Part shown: piece after piece, positions 35,110 through 44,565 of the stretch
Layout of the letters: every line of letters starts with the position of its first letter
Numbering within the stretch: position 1 is the stretch's first letter
Assembly (NCBI GenBank): GCA_965216445.1
Contig: OZ244166.1
Location: 2,046,001 to 2,110,000, forward strand
Direction: 5' to 3'
Length of the DNA stretch: 64,000 nt
Origin: MA-ANB-1 sp965216445
Lineage (GTDB): Bacteria > Actinomycetota > Acidimicrobiia > Spongiisociales > ZC4RG35
Made by a program: the position numbers and the translations under genes
Notes under the pieces: generated by a model
Seen by the model: only the letters and a program-made list of their open reading frames with translations
Databases searched by the model: none
Told to the model about the DNA's origin: nothing

Positions 35110-36243
35110 TTAGGAGCCCGGGATCGACACGGTGGTGAAGGACCTCACGGCCTCCCTCTCGAATATGGTGTGAATCTCCCCGGACTCGACATTGATGATC
35201 TGCGTCGCGGTGAATCCGGGCACTGTGAGGAACTCACCGTCTGAAGACCAAACCACCTGGTTGGCTCCCGCACGAATCGACTCAAAGAGTGCCAACTCGT
35301 CGCCGAGGACATCGACGACCTTGAGACTGAAGAATCCGAGCATCGCGATTCGATCGCCTTGTGGCGAGAAAGCGGCTGCAGTGACCACCTCGTCGGTCAG
35401 ACCAACCGTGTTGAGCCCCAGCGAACCGACGTTGTCCACGAGTTTGAGGGATCCTGTCATGTCTTGGACAAGGAACCGGCCGTCGTGAAAGGAGTCCAGA
35501 ACAAACCCGTCAATCGTCCGGACAAATACTCCGGTGTGATCGAGAATCCTTGTCGTGACCGCCGTCGGGTCATCCTCCGGCACGGCGGTGATCGCAAAAC
35601 CCCAGTCGCCGTATGCCGACACGAAACCTTCGATACCGATGCCGCGGGTGACCAGAGACGGTCGTCCCGCATCTTCACTCACCCAAAGCTGGAACTCTCC
35701 GCCATCATCCGTGGACCAGGCGAGATCGGCACTACTGGTGTCGTGCCAGGCGAACCCTGTGACATCCGAGTCGATTACTGCCACCGTGTTCGGGCGGCCA
35801 GACAGCAGAATCTGACCCTCGTCGGAAGAAACGAAGCCTGCGAGGAACTGGCCCGAGGCATCGAACTCGATTCGTCCACCACTGGTGAAGTCGCTGATCG
35901 GGATCGACCTCCGAATCACGTCCCCTCGGTTGGGCCATGTCACCAATTCGTACGCACGACCGTTTCCCGGGGCGATGACGGCGTTGACCGTGTCGGGAAA
36001 GCCAAGTATCTGCTCGCCAATTCCGGCGTTGAAGCCCTCGGCAATTGTCGTAGCTGACCCACCGGTTTCGACAGGGGCCCCACCACTCAAAAATAGGGCT
36101 GCCAGGGCGACGCCGAGGAGGAATCCGATCAGTGCCCACGGCCACTTCCCCAGGTCTCGCTTCGCTGACCGGCGGGTTTCGATGTCTCCCCGATCGGCAA
36201 CGATCAACGGCTCAACAATGGGTTCGTCCGTGTCTTCTCTCAT
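35110..36243 (-). CDS. Membrane-anchored beta-propeller-like protein of unknown function
   Basis: A 377-residue protein with a 30-residue cytoplasmic head rich in acidic and basic residues. One transmembrane helix follows (WALIGFLLGVALAALFLSG, about 35-53), then an extracytoplasmic domain of about 310 residues. The repeats FSPQGDRIAMLG and WSSDGEFLTVPG are TolB/WD40-like blade patterns, so a six- or seven-bladed propeller is likely. No enzyme motif is visible. It is the first gene of the run with the MBL hydrolase and alaX. A role in envelope sensing or protein interaction is only a guess. Confidence 0.65.
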   Translation of the reverse strand: MREDTDEPIVEPLIVADRGDIETRRSAKRDLGKWPWALIGFLLGVALAALFLSGGAPVETGGSATTIAEGFNAGIGEQILGFPDTVNAVIAPGNGRAYELVTWPNRGDVIRRSIPISDFTSGGRIEFDASGQFLAGFVSSDEGQILLSGRPNTVAVIDSDVTGFAWHDTSSADLAWSTDDGGEFQLWVSEDAGRPSLVTRGIGIEGFVSAYGDWGFAITAVPEDDPTAVTTRILDHTGVFVRTIDGFVLDSFHDGRFLVQDMTGSLKLVDNVGSLGLNTVGLTDEVVTAAAFSPQGDRIAMLGFFSLKVVDVLGDELALFESIRAGANQVVWSSDGEFLTVPGFTATQIINVESGEIHTIFEREAVRSFTTVSIPGS

Positions 36244-36426
36244 CGAGTTCTTTGGGATGAGGTTGTCCCGGGAGTTGGATCTCCAGACGTTGCTGCCATG
36301 TCATCAAAACATAGCGGGAACCCCTACTGGGTTCCCTGGAAGACCTGCATTCGCCAATCTTCGGGGCGCTCCCAATACCGGTTGGGACGGGATCTGAGAA
36401 CCGAAAAGGTGTCTGTTTCATTGCTG

Positions 36427-36438
36427 AAAGTGCACTTT
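36427..36438. promoter_or_regulatory. Palindrome in the control region before the liv-type operon
   Basis: AAAGTGCACTTT is a perfect 12-bp palindrome about 90 bp before the binding-protein start, followed by a second AAGTGCC half-site at 36440. An 8-bp-stem hairpin (GGGAACCC with GGGTTCCC, 36316-36336) lies farther upstream. The 281 bp between the divergent genes hold no reading frame with support. An operator role is inference. Confidence 0.3.
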
Positions 36439-36524
36439 GAAGTGCCACACGCCGAGAATGGGTCTAATCTTGCGATGCGGACACGGCTTGTTCGTGTTCT
36501 CAACATCAATTGGAGGAAAAGAAT

Positions 36525-37799
36525 ATGAAAACTAAGAGGAGCTTGCGCTTCCTCTCGGTGCTCGGAGCCCTCGCACTTGTCGTCGCCGCCTGTGGTGGAG
36601 ACAGCGGTGGAGACTTCGAGCCCGGCGAACTGGGTGCCGTCACGGTTGACGCCGGTGAAGCCATCCAGATCCGGTCGCTGAACGCGATCACGGGAGAAGT
36701 CGCATTCCTTGGTGTCCCCAACGAGAACGCCATTCGCATGGCGGTTGAGGACTACGGGCCAATCGAAGGCCATGATGTCGAAGTCGGGACCGGTCTTGAC
36801 GACCTGTGTTCGGCTGAAGGTGGCCAGCAGGCCGCTCAGACCATCGTTGCCGACGACAAGGTTGTCGGGGTTATCGGAACATCGTGTTCTGGTGCTGCAT
36901 CTGGAGCGATGCCCATCATCAGTGAAGACGGTCTTGTAATGATCTCGGCATCGAACACATCGCCGAGTCTTACCTCTGACCTTGCCGGCACTGCGGGTGA
37001 CAACTACTTCGAGGGTTACTACCGGACAGCCCATAACGACCTCTTCCAAGGTCAGGCTGCCGCCAACTTCGTGAAAGACAACCTTGGTCTCAACAAGGTC
37101 GCTCTCATTCACGACGGAGACCCCTACACCAACGGTCTAACGACTGCGTTCGAGAACGCATTCACAGCACTTGGTGGCGAGATTGTTCTCCACACGGCAG
37201 TTACGGTCGGACAGACGGACATGGTTCCGGTCCTGACCGAAGTTGCAGCTGCTGGTCCTGAGCTCATCTTCATGCCGATCTTCCCGGCCGAAGCCACTTT
37301 CATCGTCCAGCAGGCCGGTGGAGTCTCCGGTCTCGAGGAAGTTGTTTGGATGGGTGCCGACGGAATCAGCGTCGAGAACTTCATGAACCTGCCGGAGTCT
37401 GAGGGGATGTACTTCTCAGGTCCCGACACCAGGTTCGCCGAGAACACCAACCAGGCGACCGATCTCAGCGGTGAGCAGTTCCTTGCGGACTACGAATCCG
37501 AGTTCGGTTCAGCGCCTTCAGCTGACTTCTGGGGTCATGCATATGACGCCACGACCATGCTGTTGGATGCGATCGCGGCGGTAGCTGTCGTTGATGGGGA
37601 TGTTCTCCACATCGACCGTGCCGCACTCCGCGAAGAGCTGAACAACACGTCCGGATACAACGGACTGATTGGTGAGATCAACTGTGACGAGTTTGGTGAC
37701 TGTGGTGCCAACGTCATCTCGATCTTCCAGCACAACAACCTCGCTGACCACCAGGCCAGCAAGGCAAACATCCTCTACACCTACACAGGCGAAGAGTAA
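36525..37799 (+). CDS. ABC transporter substrate-binding lipoprotein (branched-chain amino acid type)
   Basis: A 424-residue lipoprotein of the Leu/Ile/Val-binding (periplasmic binding type I) family. The signal peptide ends with the lipobox LVVAAC, Cys at about residue 23, so it is probably anchored to the outer face of the membrane. The two Rossmann-like lobes show VIGTSCSGAASGAMPI and ISASNTSPSLT, the usual ligand-loop region, and LIHDGDPYTNGL. GGAGG lies just before the ATG at 36525. It opens the transport operon and is separated from the permeases by a strong terminator. The true ligand could be an amino acid, an amide or another small solute. Confidence 0.88.
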   Translation: MKTKRSLRFLSVLGALALVVAACGGDSGGDFEPGELGAVTVDAGEAIQIRSLNAITGEVAFLGVPNENAIRMAVEDYGPIEGHDVEVGTGLDDLCSAEGGQQAAQTIVADDKVVGVIGTSCSGAASGAMPIISEDGLVMISASNTSPSLTSDLAGTAGDNYFEGYYRTAHNDLFQGQAAANFVKDNLGLNKVALIHDGDPYTNGLTTAFENAFTALGGEIVLHTAVTVGQTDMVPVLTEVAAAGPELIFMPIFPAEATFIVQQAGGVSGLEEVVWMGADGISVENFMNLPESEGMYFSGPDTRFAENTNQATDLSGEQFLADYESEFGSAPSADFWGHAYDATTMLLDAIAAVAVVDGDVLHIDRAALREELNNTSGYNGLIGEINCDEFGDCGANVISIFQHNNLADHQASKANILYTYTGEE

Positions 37800-37825
37800 G
37801 CCTCTAACCAAGTAGGAAACTGAAG

Positions 37826-37861
37826 AAAGGCCCGGTTCTGGCATACCAGGACCGGGCCTTT
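37826..37861 (+). terminator. Strong hairpin between the binding protein and first permease
   Basis: AAAGGCCCGGT (37826-37836) pairs with ACCGGGCCTTT (37851-37861), and an inner CTGG-CATA-CCAG extends the stem. It ends 4 nt before the permease ATG. Partial readthrough would give excess binding protein over permease, a common arrangement in ABC operons. Confidence 0.75.
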
Positions 37862-37865
37862 CGCT

Positions 37866-38984
37866 ATGGTTTCGCCACAAGTGTCAACCGAAGTCGCTCC
37901 GAACGCCGGCAAAACGCGCCGATTCCGCCCGAACTGGGTCGACGGGTTCCTTTGGTTTATCCGGATCACCGCGATCATCGCCATTGCTGTTGGCATCACC
38001 GGGTCGATCCAGAAGTTCGCCGCCGGTGAAGGGCCTTCCGTCGAGGCGTGGCAGGATCTGATCGTCTCATCCATCTCGACGGGGTCGATGTACGGGTTGA
38101 TCGCTCTCGGATACTCGATGGTCTACGGTGTCCTCGGGTTCATCAACTTCGCCCACGGTGAAGTGTTCATGTCCGGGACGATGGTCGGACTCATTTCAGC
38201 GACCATGCTCTTCAACAGCGGATTCTGGGATTCCAACCCCTTCATCTCCATTTTCCTGGTCCTGATCGTCGCAATGATCACATCGACGCTGGTAGCGATT
38301 GTCATCGAGAGAGTGGCCTACAGACCGTTGAGAGGTGCACCGCGGTTGATTCCGCTCATCACGTCCATTGGCGTGTCGTTCTTCGTTCAATATGCATTCG
38401 CCGGGCTCTTTGGAGTCGCAATTCGGAACTACCCACCGGCGCCAGATTCCCTCAAGCAAGACATCACAGTCTTTGGCATCCCAATCGAGGGCACCAAGCT
38501 CCTGGTTATCGGTGTCGCCATTGTCTCGATGATTGGCCTGTGGTACTTCGTCAGTAAAACCAAAACGGGCTCGGCCATGCGAGCTGTCGCCGAAGACAAA
38601 GAGATTGCTGGACTCATGGGGATCGACGTAGACAAGACCATCGTCACCACTTTCGCCGTCGGCGGTGCGATGGCCGGAGTTGCTGGCCTTCTCTGGGCGC
38701 TTCTGTTCCGCGGGGTTGACTTTCTCACCGGATTCCTGCCGGGTATCAAAGCGTTCACCGCTGCCGTCTTGGGTGGGATCGGGAACCTTCCCGGAGCGAT
38801 GCTCGGCGGCGTCATGCTCGGCTTGTTCGAAGGCGTCGGCCCCCTCCTGGTGCTCGACGGCCTTGGTATCCCTGCAGTATCCCAACTGAAAGACGCTGTC
38901 GCATTCGCCGCGCTCGTTCTGGTTCTGATATTCAGACCCACCGGGTTGCTCGGCGAACGTCTTGGATCTGAGGACCGGGTATGA
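37866..38984 (+). CDS. livH: Branched-chain amino-acid type ABC permease, LivH family
   Basis: A 372-residue permease, longer than the usual 290-300. An extra N-terminal segment of about 70 residues contains one added helix (FLWFIRITAIIAIAVGITG). The LivH core starts near SSISTGSMYGLIALGYSMVYGVLG, the classic opening, and includes GFINFAHGEVFM and the coupling-loop region RAVAEDKEIAGLMGID. No ribosome binding site is visible outside the upstream hairpin. A GTG five codons on is an alternative start, and leaderless translation is possible. It overlaps livM by 4 bp. It forms the membrane channel with LivM. Confidence 0.88.
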   Translation: MVSPQVSTEVAPNAGKTRRFRPNWVDGFLWFIRITAIIAIAVGITGSIQKFAAGEGPSVEAWQDLIVSSISTGSMYGLIALGYSMVYGVLGFINFAHGEVFMSGTMVGLISATMLFNSGFWDSNPFISIFLVLIVAMITSTLVAIVIERVAYRPLRGAPRLIPLITSIGVSFFVQYAFAGLFGVAIRNYPPAPDSLKQDITVFGIPIEGTKLLVIGVAIVSMIGLWYFVSKTKTGSAMRAVAEDKEIAGLMGIDVDKTIVTTFAVGGAMAGVAGLLWALLFRGVDFLTGFLPGIKAFTAAVLGGIGNLPGAMLGGVMLGLFEGVGPLLVLDGLGIPAVSQLKDAVAFAALVLVLIFRPTGLLGERLGSEDRV

Positions 38985-40720
38985 CCGATCGCAGAACTAT
39001 CCGATACGGACTGATCGGTGGTCTGACTATGTCGTTCACCGCGGCAATCGGGATGATCGACGGTTTCAACGAGAGAACCCTCATCGACCCCATACTCAGC
39101 ATGGGGTACTTGACGCTGTTCTTGGTCCCCCTGGTCATGGGATGGTTGGCCTCCCAAGGTGAGGTCAACATCTTGGAGGGCCCCAGCCGCGAGGTGGGTC
39201 GGGGAGCAGGAAAGGGAGCGGTGGCAGGACTCATCGCTGGCGTTGTAACTGCGCTTTTTGTACTGATAGCCAACGCTTTCGATCTCACCGAATTCTTCCC
39301 CAACATCAACGACGCCATGGTCGAAGTGATGACTTTCGGCCTCAGTCTCGGTGCCGGGATCGTGTTGATGATCGCAGTCTCCACCCTTGCCGGAGCCGCC
39401 GGCGGGGCGATATACGGCCTCGAAGACCAACCACGCAAGGGGCTCTCACGAGCCGTCCTGTGGATCATCGGCTTCGCCTTGTTCGAATTGGTCGTCACCG
39501 ACATCATCGATATCGAGGTCGTGACCGACCTCATCTATGCGACCGGCGGTGGATTGACCCTTTGGTCGGCCGTGATCATTGGTGCTCTGGCGTGGTTCCT
39601 CGGTATCCGCTACGAGGGGAAGGTTGGCGAACTCAACGAGATGGCCAAGACCTCCGAAGCCGGCAGTCGTCTCCGCTATTCCCTGATTGGTCTCGGTGTC
39701 CTTGCAGTAATCGTGCTTCCGATGCTCGTCGGCGGAATCGTCAACGAGCTTCTGATCAACGTTGCCCTTTTCATACTCATGGGCCTAGGTCTCAACATTG
39801 TGGTTGGCCTCGCCGGTCTGCTCGACCTCGGGTATGTGGCCTTCTTCGCTGTTGGGGCTTATGGGACAGCCGTTTTGACGTCGCCGCTAAGTCCGGCATT
39901 CTCGCCCGAGCTGAACTGGTGGGTTGCGCTCCCGATCGTGATGGCCCTGGCGGCTCTCGCCGGTCTGCTCGTGGGTACGCCCGTGATCAGAATGCGTGGG
40001 GACTACCTGGCCATCGTGACACTCGGGTTTGGTGAGATTGTTCGGATTCTCCTCCTATCCGACTGGCTCACACCGTTCTTTGGCGGGGCCCAGGGAATCA
40101 CCCGCATCCCAGGTGTACCAATCGCACCGGGTGAAACAGTCAGTGGGACTTCTCCCGAACTGTTCGTCTACTTCACCGTGATCTTTGTGGGCATTGCGGC
40201 GTACATCTCGTACCGGACACAGAACTCTCGAGTGGGTCGAGCGTGGGCGGCCATGCGTGAAGACGAAGATGTTGCCGAAGCCATCGGTATCAGCACGGTT
40301 CAGGCGAAGCTCCTCGCTTTCGTGACCGGCGCTGTCATCGCCTCCTTCGCCGGAGCTCTGTTCTCGGCCAAAGTCGGGACCGTCTTCACCAACTCCTTCG
40401 ATGTCATCGTCTCGATCATCATCCTCGTGGTAGTGATCGTCGGAGGTATGGGAAGTATCCGAGGCGTGATAGTGGGTGCCATAGTTTTGATAGGTGTCCT
40501 GGGTGGACCTAAGTCGCAGGGTTTGCTGATCGAGTTCGCCGAATACAAACTTCTTTTCTACGGCGCCATCCTCGTCTTCATGATGTTGAAACGACCAGAA
40601 GGCCTGGTTCCGTCGCTACGACGCACCCGAGAACTTCATGCCGAGGAGGCATCACAGGACGCCTGGCTCGACAAAAAGGGTCAGTTCGTCGATGACGAAT
40701 CCGAGGAGGCGACCACCTGA
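38981..40720 (+). CDS. livM: Branched-chain amino-acid type ABC permease, LivM family with long N-terminal extension
   Basis: A 579-residue protein. The LivM core begins near residue 250 (LINVALFILMGLGLNIVVGLAGLLDLG) and runs to about 545. It contains GDYLAIVTLGFGEIVR and the coupling loop AMREDEDVAEAIGI. The first 230 residues add about six hydrophobic segments and a Gly-rich stretch (GRGAGKGAVAGLIAGVV) that I do not recognise. Usual LivM proteins have 300-420 residues. The C-terminal tail is acidic. It overlaps livH by 4 bp and livG by 1 bp, so translation is coupled through the operon. Confidence 0.88.
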   Translation: MTDRRTIRYGLIGGLTMSFTAAIGMIDGFNERTLIDPILSMGYLTLFLVPLVMGWLASQGEVNILEGPSREVGRGAGKGAVAGLIAGVVTALFVLIANAFDLTEFFPNINDAMVEVMTFGLSLGAGIVLMIAVSTLAGAAGGAIYGLEDQPRKGLSRAVLWIIGFALFELVVTDIIDIEVVTDLIYATGGGLTLWSAVIIGALAWFLGIRYEGKVGELNEMAKTSEAGSRLRYSLIGLGVLAVIVLPMLVGGIVNELLINVALFILMGLGLNIVVGLAGLLDLGYVAFFAVGAYGTAVLTSPLSPAFSPELNWWVALPIVMALAALAGLLVGTPVIRMRGDYLAIVTLGFGEIVRILLLSDWLTPFFGGAQGITRIPGVPIAPGETVSGTSPELFVYFTVIFVGIAAYISYRTQNSRVGRAWAAMREDEDVAEAIGISTVQAKLLAFVTGAVIASFAGALFSAKVGTVFTNSFDVIVSIIILVVVIVGGMGSIRGVIVGAIVLIGVLGGPKSQGLLIEFAEYKLLFYGAILVFMMLKRPEGLVPSLRRTRELHAEEASQDAWLDKKGQFVDDESEEATT

Positions 40721-41508
40721 TGGCACTATTGAGCATTCAGGGCCTCGAGAAGCAGTTCGGCGGTGTCAAAGCATTGGGCGGGGTCGACTTCAGCATCGAC
40801 GAAGGCGAGGTCGTCTCGGTAATCGGTCCTAACGGCGCTGGCAAGACCTCCTTCTTCAACGTGATCTCAGGCATGTTCCCTCCTGACGCCGGTTCGATCA
40901 CCTTCGACGGCGACAACGTCGCCGGTCACCTCCCCAATGAGATAACGACCCGTGGGATCGCCCGGACCTTCCAAAACGTCAGGCTCTTCCCGAATCTGAC
41001 CGTTCTCGAAAACGTGATGGTCGGCCAGCATTGTCGAACCAAACAGGGGATCTGGGGAACGGTCTTTCAGACCAAGTCACAGAAGGCCGAGGAAGCTCTC
41101 ATCGAGGAGAAAGCCAAAGAGGTTTTGTCTTTCTTTGGGACCAGGCTCGCCGGTTATCGACACGACCAGCCAGCGTTTGCACTCTCATATGCCAACCGCA
41201 GACGGCTCGAGATCGCACGAGCCATGGCGACGGAGCCGAAGCTGATTCTCCTCGACGAGCCCACGGCAGGAATGAATCCAAAGGAGACCATTGAACTCAC
41301 CGGCCTCATCGGGAAACTGCGAAGTGACCGCGGCCTGACCGTCGTTGTCATCGAACACGACATGAAGGTCGTCCGTGATGTCTCCGACCGTGTGGTGGTT
41401 CTCGACCACGGTGTGAAGATTGCCGAAGGCCACTACGACGAGGTGTCTACCAACGAGGATGTCATCGAGGCGTATCTGGGTCGGCCACATGGAGACGACA
41501 ATGAGTGA
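40720..41508 (+). CDS. livG: Branched-chain amino-acid type ABC ATPase, LivG family
   Basis: A 262-residue cytoplasmic ATPase that drives the LivHM channel. Walker A is GPNGAGKTS near residue 37; the signature region is degenerate as LSYANRRRLEIARAMA, usual for LivG; Walker B is LILLDEPTAGMNP; and the His switch is VIEHDM. ARTFQNVRLFPNLTVLENV is the typical Q-loop. The start codon shares its A with the livM stop (TGATG). It overlaps livF by 8 bp. Confidence 0.93.
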   Translation: MALLSIQGLEKQFGGVKALGGVDFSIDEGEVVSVIGPNGAGKTSFFNVISGMFPPDAGSITFDGDNVAGHLPNEITTRGIARTFQNVRLFPNLTVLENVMVGQHCRTKQGIWGTVFQTKSQKAEEALIEEKAKEVLSFFGTRLAGYRHDQPAFALSYANRRRLEIARAMATEPKLILLDEPTAGMNPKETIELTGLIGKLRSDRGLTVVVIEHDMKVVRDVSDRVVVLDHGVKIAEGHYDEVSTNEDVIEAYLGRPHGDDNE

Positions 41509-42223
41509 ACGAACGCCAGTCCTCTCTTTCAAGGGCGTTAACACCCACTACGGAGCGGTTCACATCCTCAAGGACGCCAACATCGACATCTACGCCGGTG
41601 AGATGGTGTGCCTCCTGGGAGGCAATGCGTCGGGCAAGACCACGACTCTCAAGACGATTCTCGGCTACGTGAAACCGACTACCGGTTCGGTTCACCTCGA
41701 TGGCGAGGACGTAAACGATTGGACTACTGCGGACCGCGTTGGCCACGGTGTGACCATGGTTCCCGAGAACCGTCGGCTGTTCAAGAGGATGACCGTTCGG
41801 GAGAATCTCGAGATTGGTGCATACCTACGTCAAGGCGAGAGCCTCGACGACGACTTCGAGCATGTCTTCGAATTGTTCCCAAGAGTCAAGGAGCGACTCG
41901 CCCAAAAGGCCGGAACCCTCTCCGGTGGCGAACAGCAGATGGTGGCCATGGGCCGGGCACTGATGGCTCGTCCCAAGGTTTTACTCATGGACGAACCGTC
42001 GATGGGTCTTGCCCCGAAACTGGTCGCACAGAACTTCGACATAATCGACAGGATCAACAAGGCGGGGACCACCGTCTTCATGGTCGAACAGAATGCCAAC
42101 ATGGCGCTGTCCATCGCCGACCGCGGCTACGTGTTGCAGACCGGGCGAATTGTCCTCGATGACACCGCCGAGGCGCTGATGGCCAACCCACAAATGCGCG
42201 AGGCCTACCTCGGCGACATCTGA
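41501..42223 (+). CDS. livF: Branched-chain amino-acid type ABC ATPase, LivF family
   Basis: A 240-residue ATPase partner of LivG. Walker A reads GGNASGKTT where most LivF proteins have GxNGAGKTT; the lysine and threonine are kept. The signature is LSGGEQQMVAMGRALM, Walker B is VLLMDEPSMGLAP, and the His-switch position carries Glu-Gln (MVEQNANMALS), normal for LivF. The ATG at 41501 follows GGAG and lies inside the livG end; the longer open frame upstream is out of family. It is the last gene of the operon and is followed by a terminator at 42248. Confidence 0.92.
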   Translation: MSERTPVLSFKGVNTHYGAVHILKDANIDIYAGEMVCLLGGNASGKTTTLKTILGYVKPTTGSVHLDGEDVNDWTTADRVGHGVTMVPENRRLFKRMTVRENLEIGAYLRQGESLDDDFEHVFELFPRVKERLAQKAGTLSGGEQQMVAMGRALMARPKVLLMDEPSMGLAPKLVAQNFDIIDRINKAGTTVFMVEQNANMALSIADRGYVLQTGRIVLDDTAEALMANPQMREAYLGDI

Positions 42224-42247
42224 CCGATAGACGCGTTCCTTAGGATT

Positions 42248-42271
42248 AGCGGGCCATATATGGCCGCTTTT
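42248..42271 (+). terminator. Terminator of the liv-type operon
   Basis: AGCGG and CCGCT flank the palindrome CCATATATGG, with one bulged G, followed by TTTT. It lies 25 bp after the livF stop and 23 bp before the convergent AI-2E family gene ends. Confidence 0.65.
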
Positions 42272-42293
42272 GCGTTCAGAAAGGGGCAGCGGG

Positions 42294-43526
42294 TTACTGG
42301 TCGCCAGAAGAGTCCGGCTTGTCCCCTTCGGACCAGCTCTGCATCTCTGCGGTGTCGAAGAGCCGCGACTGATTGACGTTTCTTCGCCTGATCCCGGCGA
42401 TCCTCTCCGGCGGTGGGGTCACCTCGATCATGGCTTCGCTCGCCTCTTGCCACGACTGGCCGAGGACTCGGGTTCTCCAGATATGACCAACGGTGATCCT
42501 CACGGCAGCCGTGAGCGGCACAGCAATCAGCACTCCGAGCAGACCGGCAAGCGAGCCACCGATGATCAGTGCGAGCACAATCACCAGCGGTGACAACTTG
42601 ACTCTGGCCCGTTGCACCAGAGGTGTGATCACATGGTTGTCGACCTGCTGAATTGCGGTGAAGACCACTACGGCCCACACCGCCTGGGAAACATCGCCAT
42701 TCAGCAGTGCAACCACGGCTGCCAGGGCTCCTCCAACAAACGGGCCGAGGAACGGAATCAGGTTCAAGACACCGGCAAGCATTCCGACCAGTAGCCAGAA
42801 CGGCAGATCGATCGCCCACATGCCAATCGAAGAGGCGATTCCGACGATGGCGGCGACCAAGAGCTGGCCGCGCACGAAGCTTCCCAGGGAGCTGCCCACC
42901 TCCCCGCCGACGAATGCGACCTCTTCCCGGTACTGGGGAGGTGTCAGCTCGAGCGCCTGAGCGCGATATTTGTCGAGGTCGATCAAGATGTAGAGGGCGA
43001 TAACCGGTGCCAGGACAACTACGAGAATCGTCTCAGTCACCCCTCTGATGACGGTGCCGGCACCGGCGCCGAATCCGCCGATAAGGTTCTGTACGGTCTC
43101 TTGGTTGGCGGGATCGTTCAACCACTCTTCGATTGCGCTTTGACTCAACAACTCGTCGATGTCGTATCCCAACCGCGACGCGATGTCGCGAGCCCAATCC
43201 ACCAAACCCATCCAGAGTTCAGGGAGTCGTTGCACGAATTCGGCCGCCTGCTCCTGAATTATGGGGAGCACAAGCACCACTACTGCCACGATCAGCCCGA
43301 AAAAGGCGATCAACGCAAAGGAAGCACTGAATACCCGGCGAAGCCCCATTCGGTCGAAGGCGCGGACGGTTGGCTCCAACAGGAATACCAACCCTGCGCC
43401 GAAGGCGAGCGGTAGCCAGATGACACGGATCGAGTCGGCGATCAGAAGGAAGACCCAAATCAGGCCAATTGCACCTACCGCCGTCCAAACGATAAGAGCG
43501 GTTCGTCTCAGCCGATCGGGTAACAC
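42294..43526 (-). CDS. AI-2E family transporter-like membrane protein
   Basis: A 410-residue membrane protein of the AI-2E (YdiK/PerM) family. Helices at about 10-30, 32-50 and 60-85 are followed by an extracytoplasmic-type amphipathic region, then five helices from about 150 to 330. The typical segment NLIPFLGPFVGGALAAVVAL occurs near residue 245, followed by HVITPLVQRARVKLSPLVI. The family includes exporters of autoinducer-2, sodium antiporters and many of unknown cargo. The C-terminal tail is cytoplasmic and ends with charged residues. GTG start without a strong ribosome binding site. The 175 bp upstream hold no recognised feature. Confidence 0.85.
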   Translation of the reverse strand: MLPDRLRRTALIVWTAVGAIGLIWVFLLIADSIRVIWLPLAFGAGLVFLLEPTVRAFDRMGLRRVFSASFALIAFFGLIVAVVVLVLPIIQEQAAEFVQRLPELWMGLVDWARDIASRLGYDIDELLSQSAIEEWLNDPANQETVQNLIGGFGAGAGTVIRGVTETILVVVLAPVIALYILIDLDKYRAQALELTPPQYREEVAFVGGEVGSSLGSFVRGQLLVAAIVGIASSIGMWAIDLPFWLLVGMLAGVLNLIPFLGPFVGGALAAVVALLNGDVSQAVWAVVVFTAIQQVDNHVITPLVQRARVKLSPLVIVLALIIGGSLAGLLGVLIAVPLTAAVRITVGHIWRTRVLGQSWQEASEAMIEVTPPPERIAGIRRRNVNQSRLFDTAEMQSWSEGDKPDSSGDQ

Positions 43527-43701
43527 GCTGCGAGTGTACCTATGAGACTGTTGAATAACGCCCTTGTTCAGATCGTTGGCCAGCGCTCATGGCCTCAGGG
43601 ATGAGGCGTCGCCACTCGGTGGCCGCAGGGGTAGGACCGGCGACGCCGTAGCGCCGCTCGCTGATCGGTGAGATGTGAGCCGTGCATTGCTCGAGGGGTC
43701 C

Positions 43702-44565
43702 TTAGCGCTCTCGTATCTCGACTACAGATCCTTCTGCAACCGAGATCACCCAACCTTGTCCGGTTTCCGGGGAGGAGCCACCGGACGCTGTTCTCTCCCA
43801 TCCGGGAGGCAACTCAGCTGGTCCGACCACTCGAACCGGTGTGCCATCGGGGACCTCGATCAGGAAGTCTCCGGAGACCGTGAGCGGGGTGCTAACTGAC
43901 ACCGAACCCACCGACACCACCCCAGATCCGTCGAGTTGTAGGTTGGCGATATTGGTTGTGGACAAATCGGCATCGAGTTGGCCCTCGAGGGTCAACGTCC
44001 AGGCGGGCCCGGCGGACAACCCGATATCCCAACCCGAGAACAGATACATCCCCGGGTCAGATATCTGCGTCAGCTCGATTGCGACATCAGTCCCCTGGGA
44101 ACGTTCGACAGACTCAGGAATAGCGATACTGCCTCCGGAACGCACCGGACTTACGATATAAAGCGAACCTGTGTCTGTCTGCTCCAGCACCAGTTCACCG
44201 TCCCCAACTCGGGCGACAAGGGTGGCGGTTTCATATGGGTCGGCCGAACTGCTCACCAACTCGTCGACCGACGACGGCATTATCGTCCAACCGCGAACAT
44301 GCCCTACCACGAAGACCCCAAGGACTAGGAGAAAACCGACCGCCACCAGTCCAGGCATGCGAAGAGAGCCAAACCTCCTTTGCCTACCCCAGAATCCAAC
44401 AGCAGCGAGAACGACCCAGATCGGCCACCAAGAAATGGCATCGAGCCAGATGGACCGGCTGAATACTCCGGACAGGACCAGCACGACCAGTACTGCGATC
44501 GCCACGGCGGGGACCACCCAAGCCGATCCTCTACCGCCCCGCTTGCGGGGAGCGGCGTGGGTCAT
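43702..44565 (-). CDS. Membrane protein with C-terminal beta-rich domain, unknown function
   Basis: A 287-residue protein. A basic Arg/Gly head is followed by three hydrophobic helices (about 17-37, 42-58 and 70-88, the last being MPGLVAVGFLLVLGVFVVGHV) and then about 195 residues of predicted beta structure. The layout recalls LiaF-like or DUF5668-type membrane proteins, where a short membrane part precedes a beta-helix domain, but no diagnostic motif is seen. It is the third gene of a minus-strand run after the DUF3263 and LytR_C genes and overlaps the LytR_C gene by 4 bp, so an envelope role is plausible (inference). Confidence 0.6.
   Translation of the reverse strand: MTHAAPRKRGGRGSAWVVPAVAIAVLVVLVLSGVFSRSIWLDAISWWPIWVVLAAVGFWGRQRRFGSLRMPGLVAVGFLLVLGVFVVGHVRGWTIMPSSVDELVSSSADPYETATLVARVGDGELVLEQTDTGSLYIVSPVRSGGSIAIPESVERSQGTDVAIELTQISDPGMYLFSGWDIGLSAGPAWTLTLEGQLDADLSTTNIANLQLDGSGVVSVGSVSVSTPLTVSGDFLIEVPDGTPVRVVGPAELPPGWERTASGGSSPETGQGWVISVAEGSVVEIRER

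Noticed and set aside
43527..43701. Possible small gene between the AI-2E family gene and the membrane protein gene
   Set aside because: No frame with a start, ribosome binding site and protein-like composition is visible.
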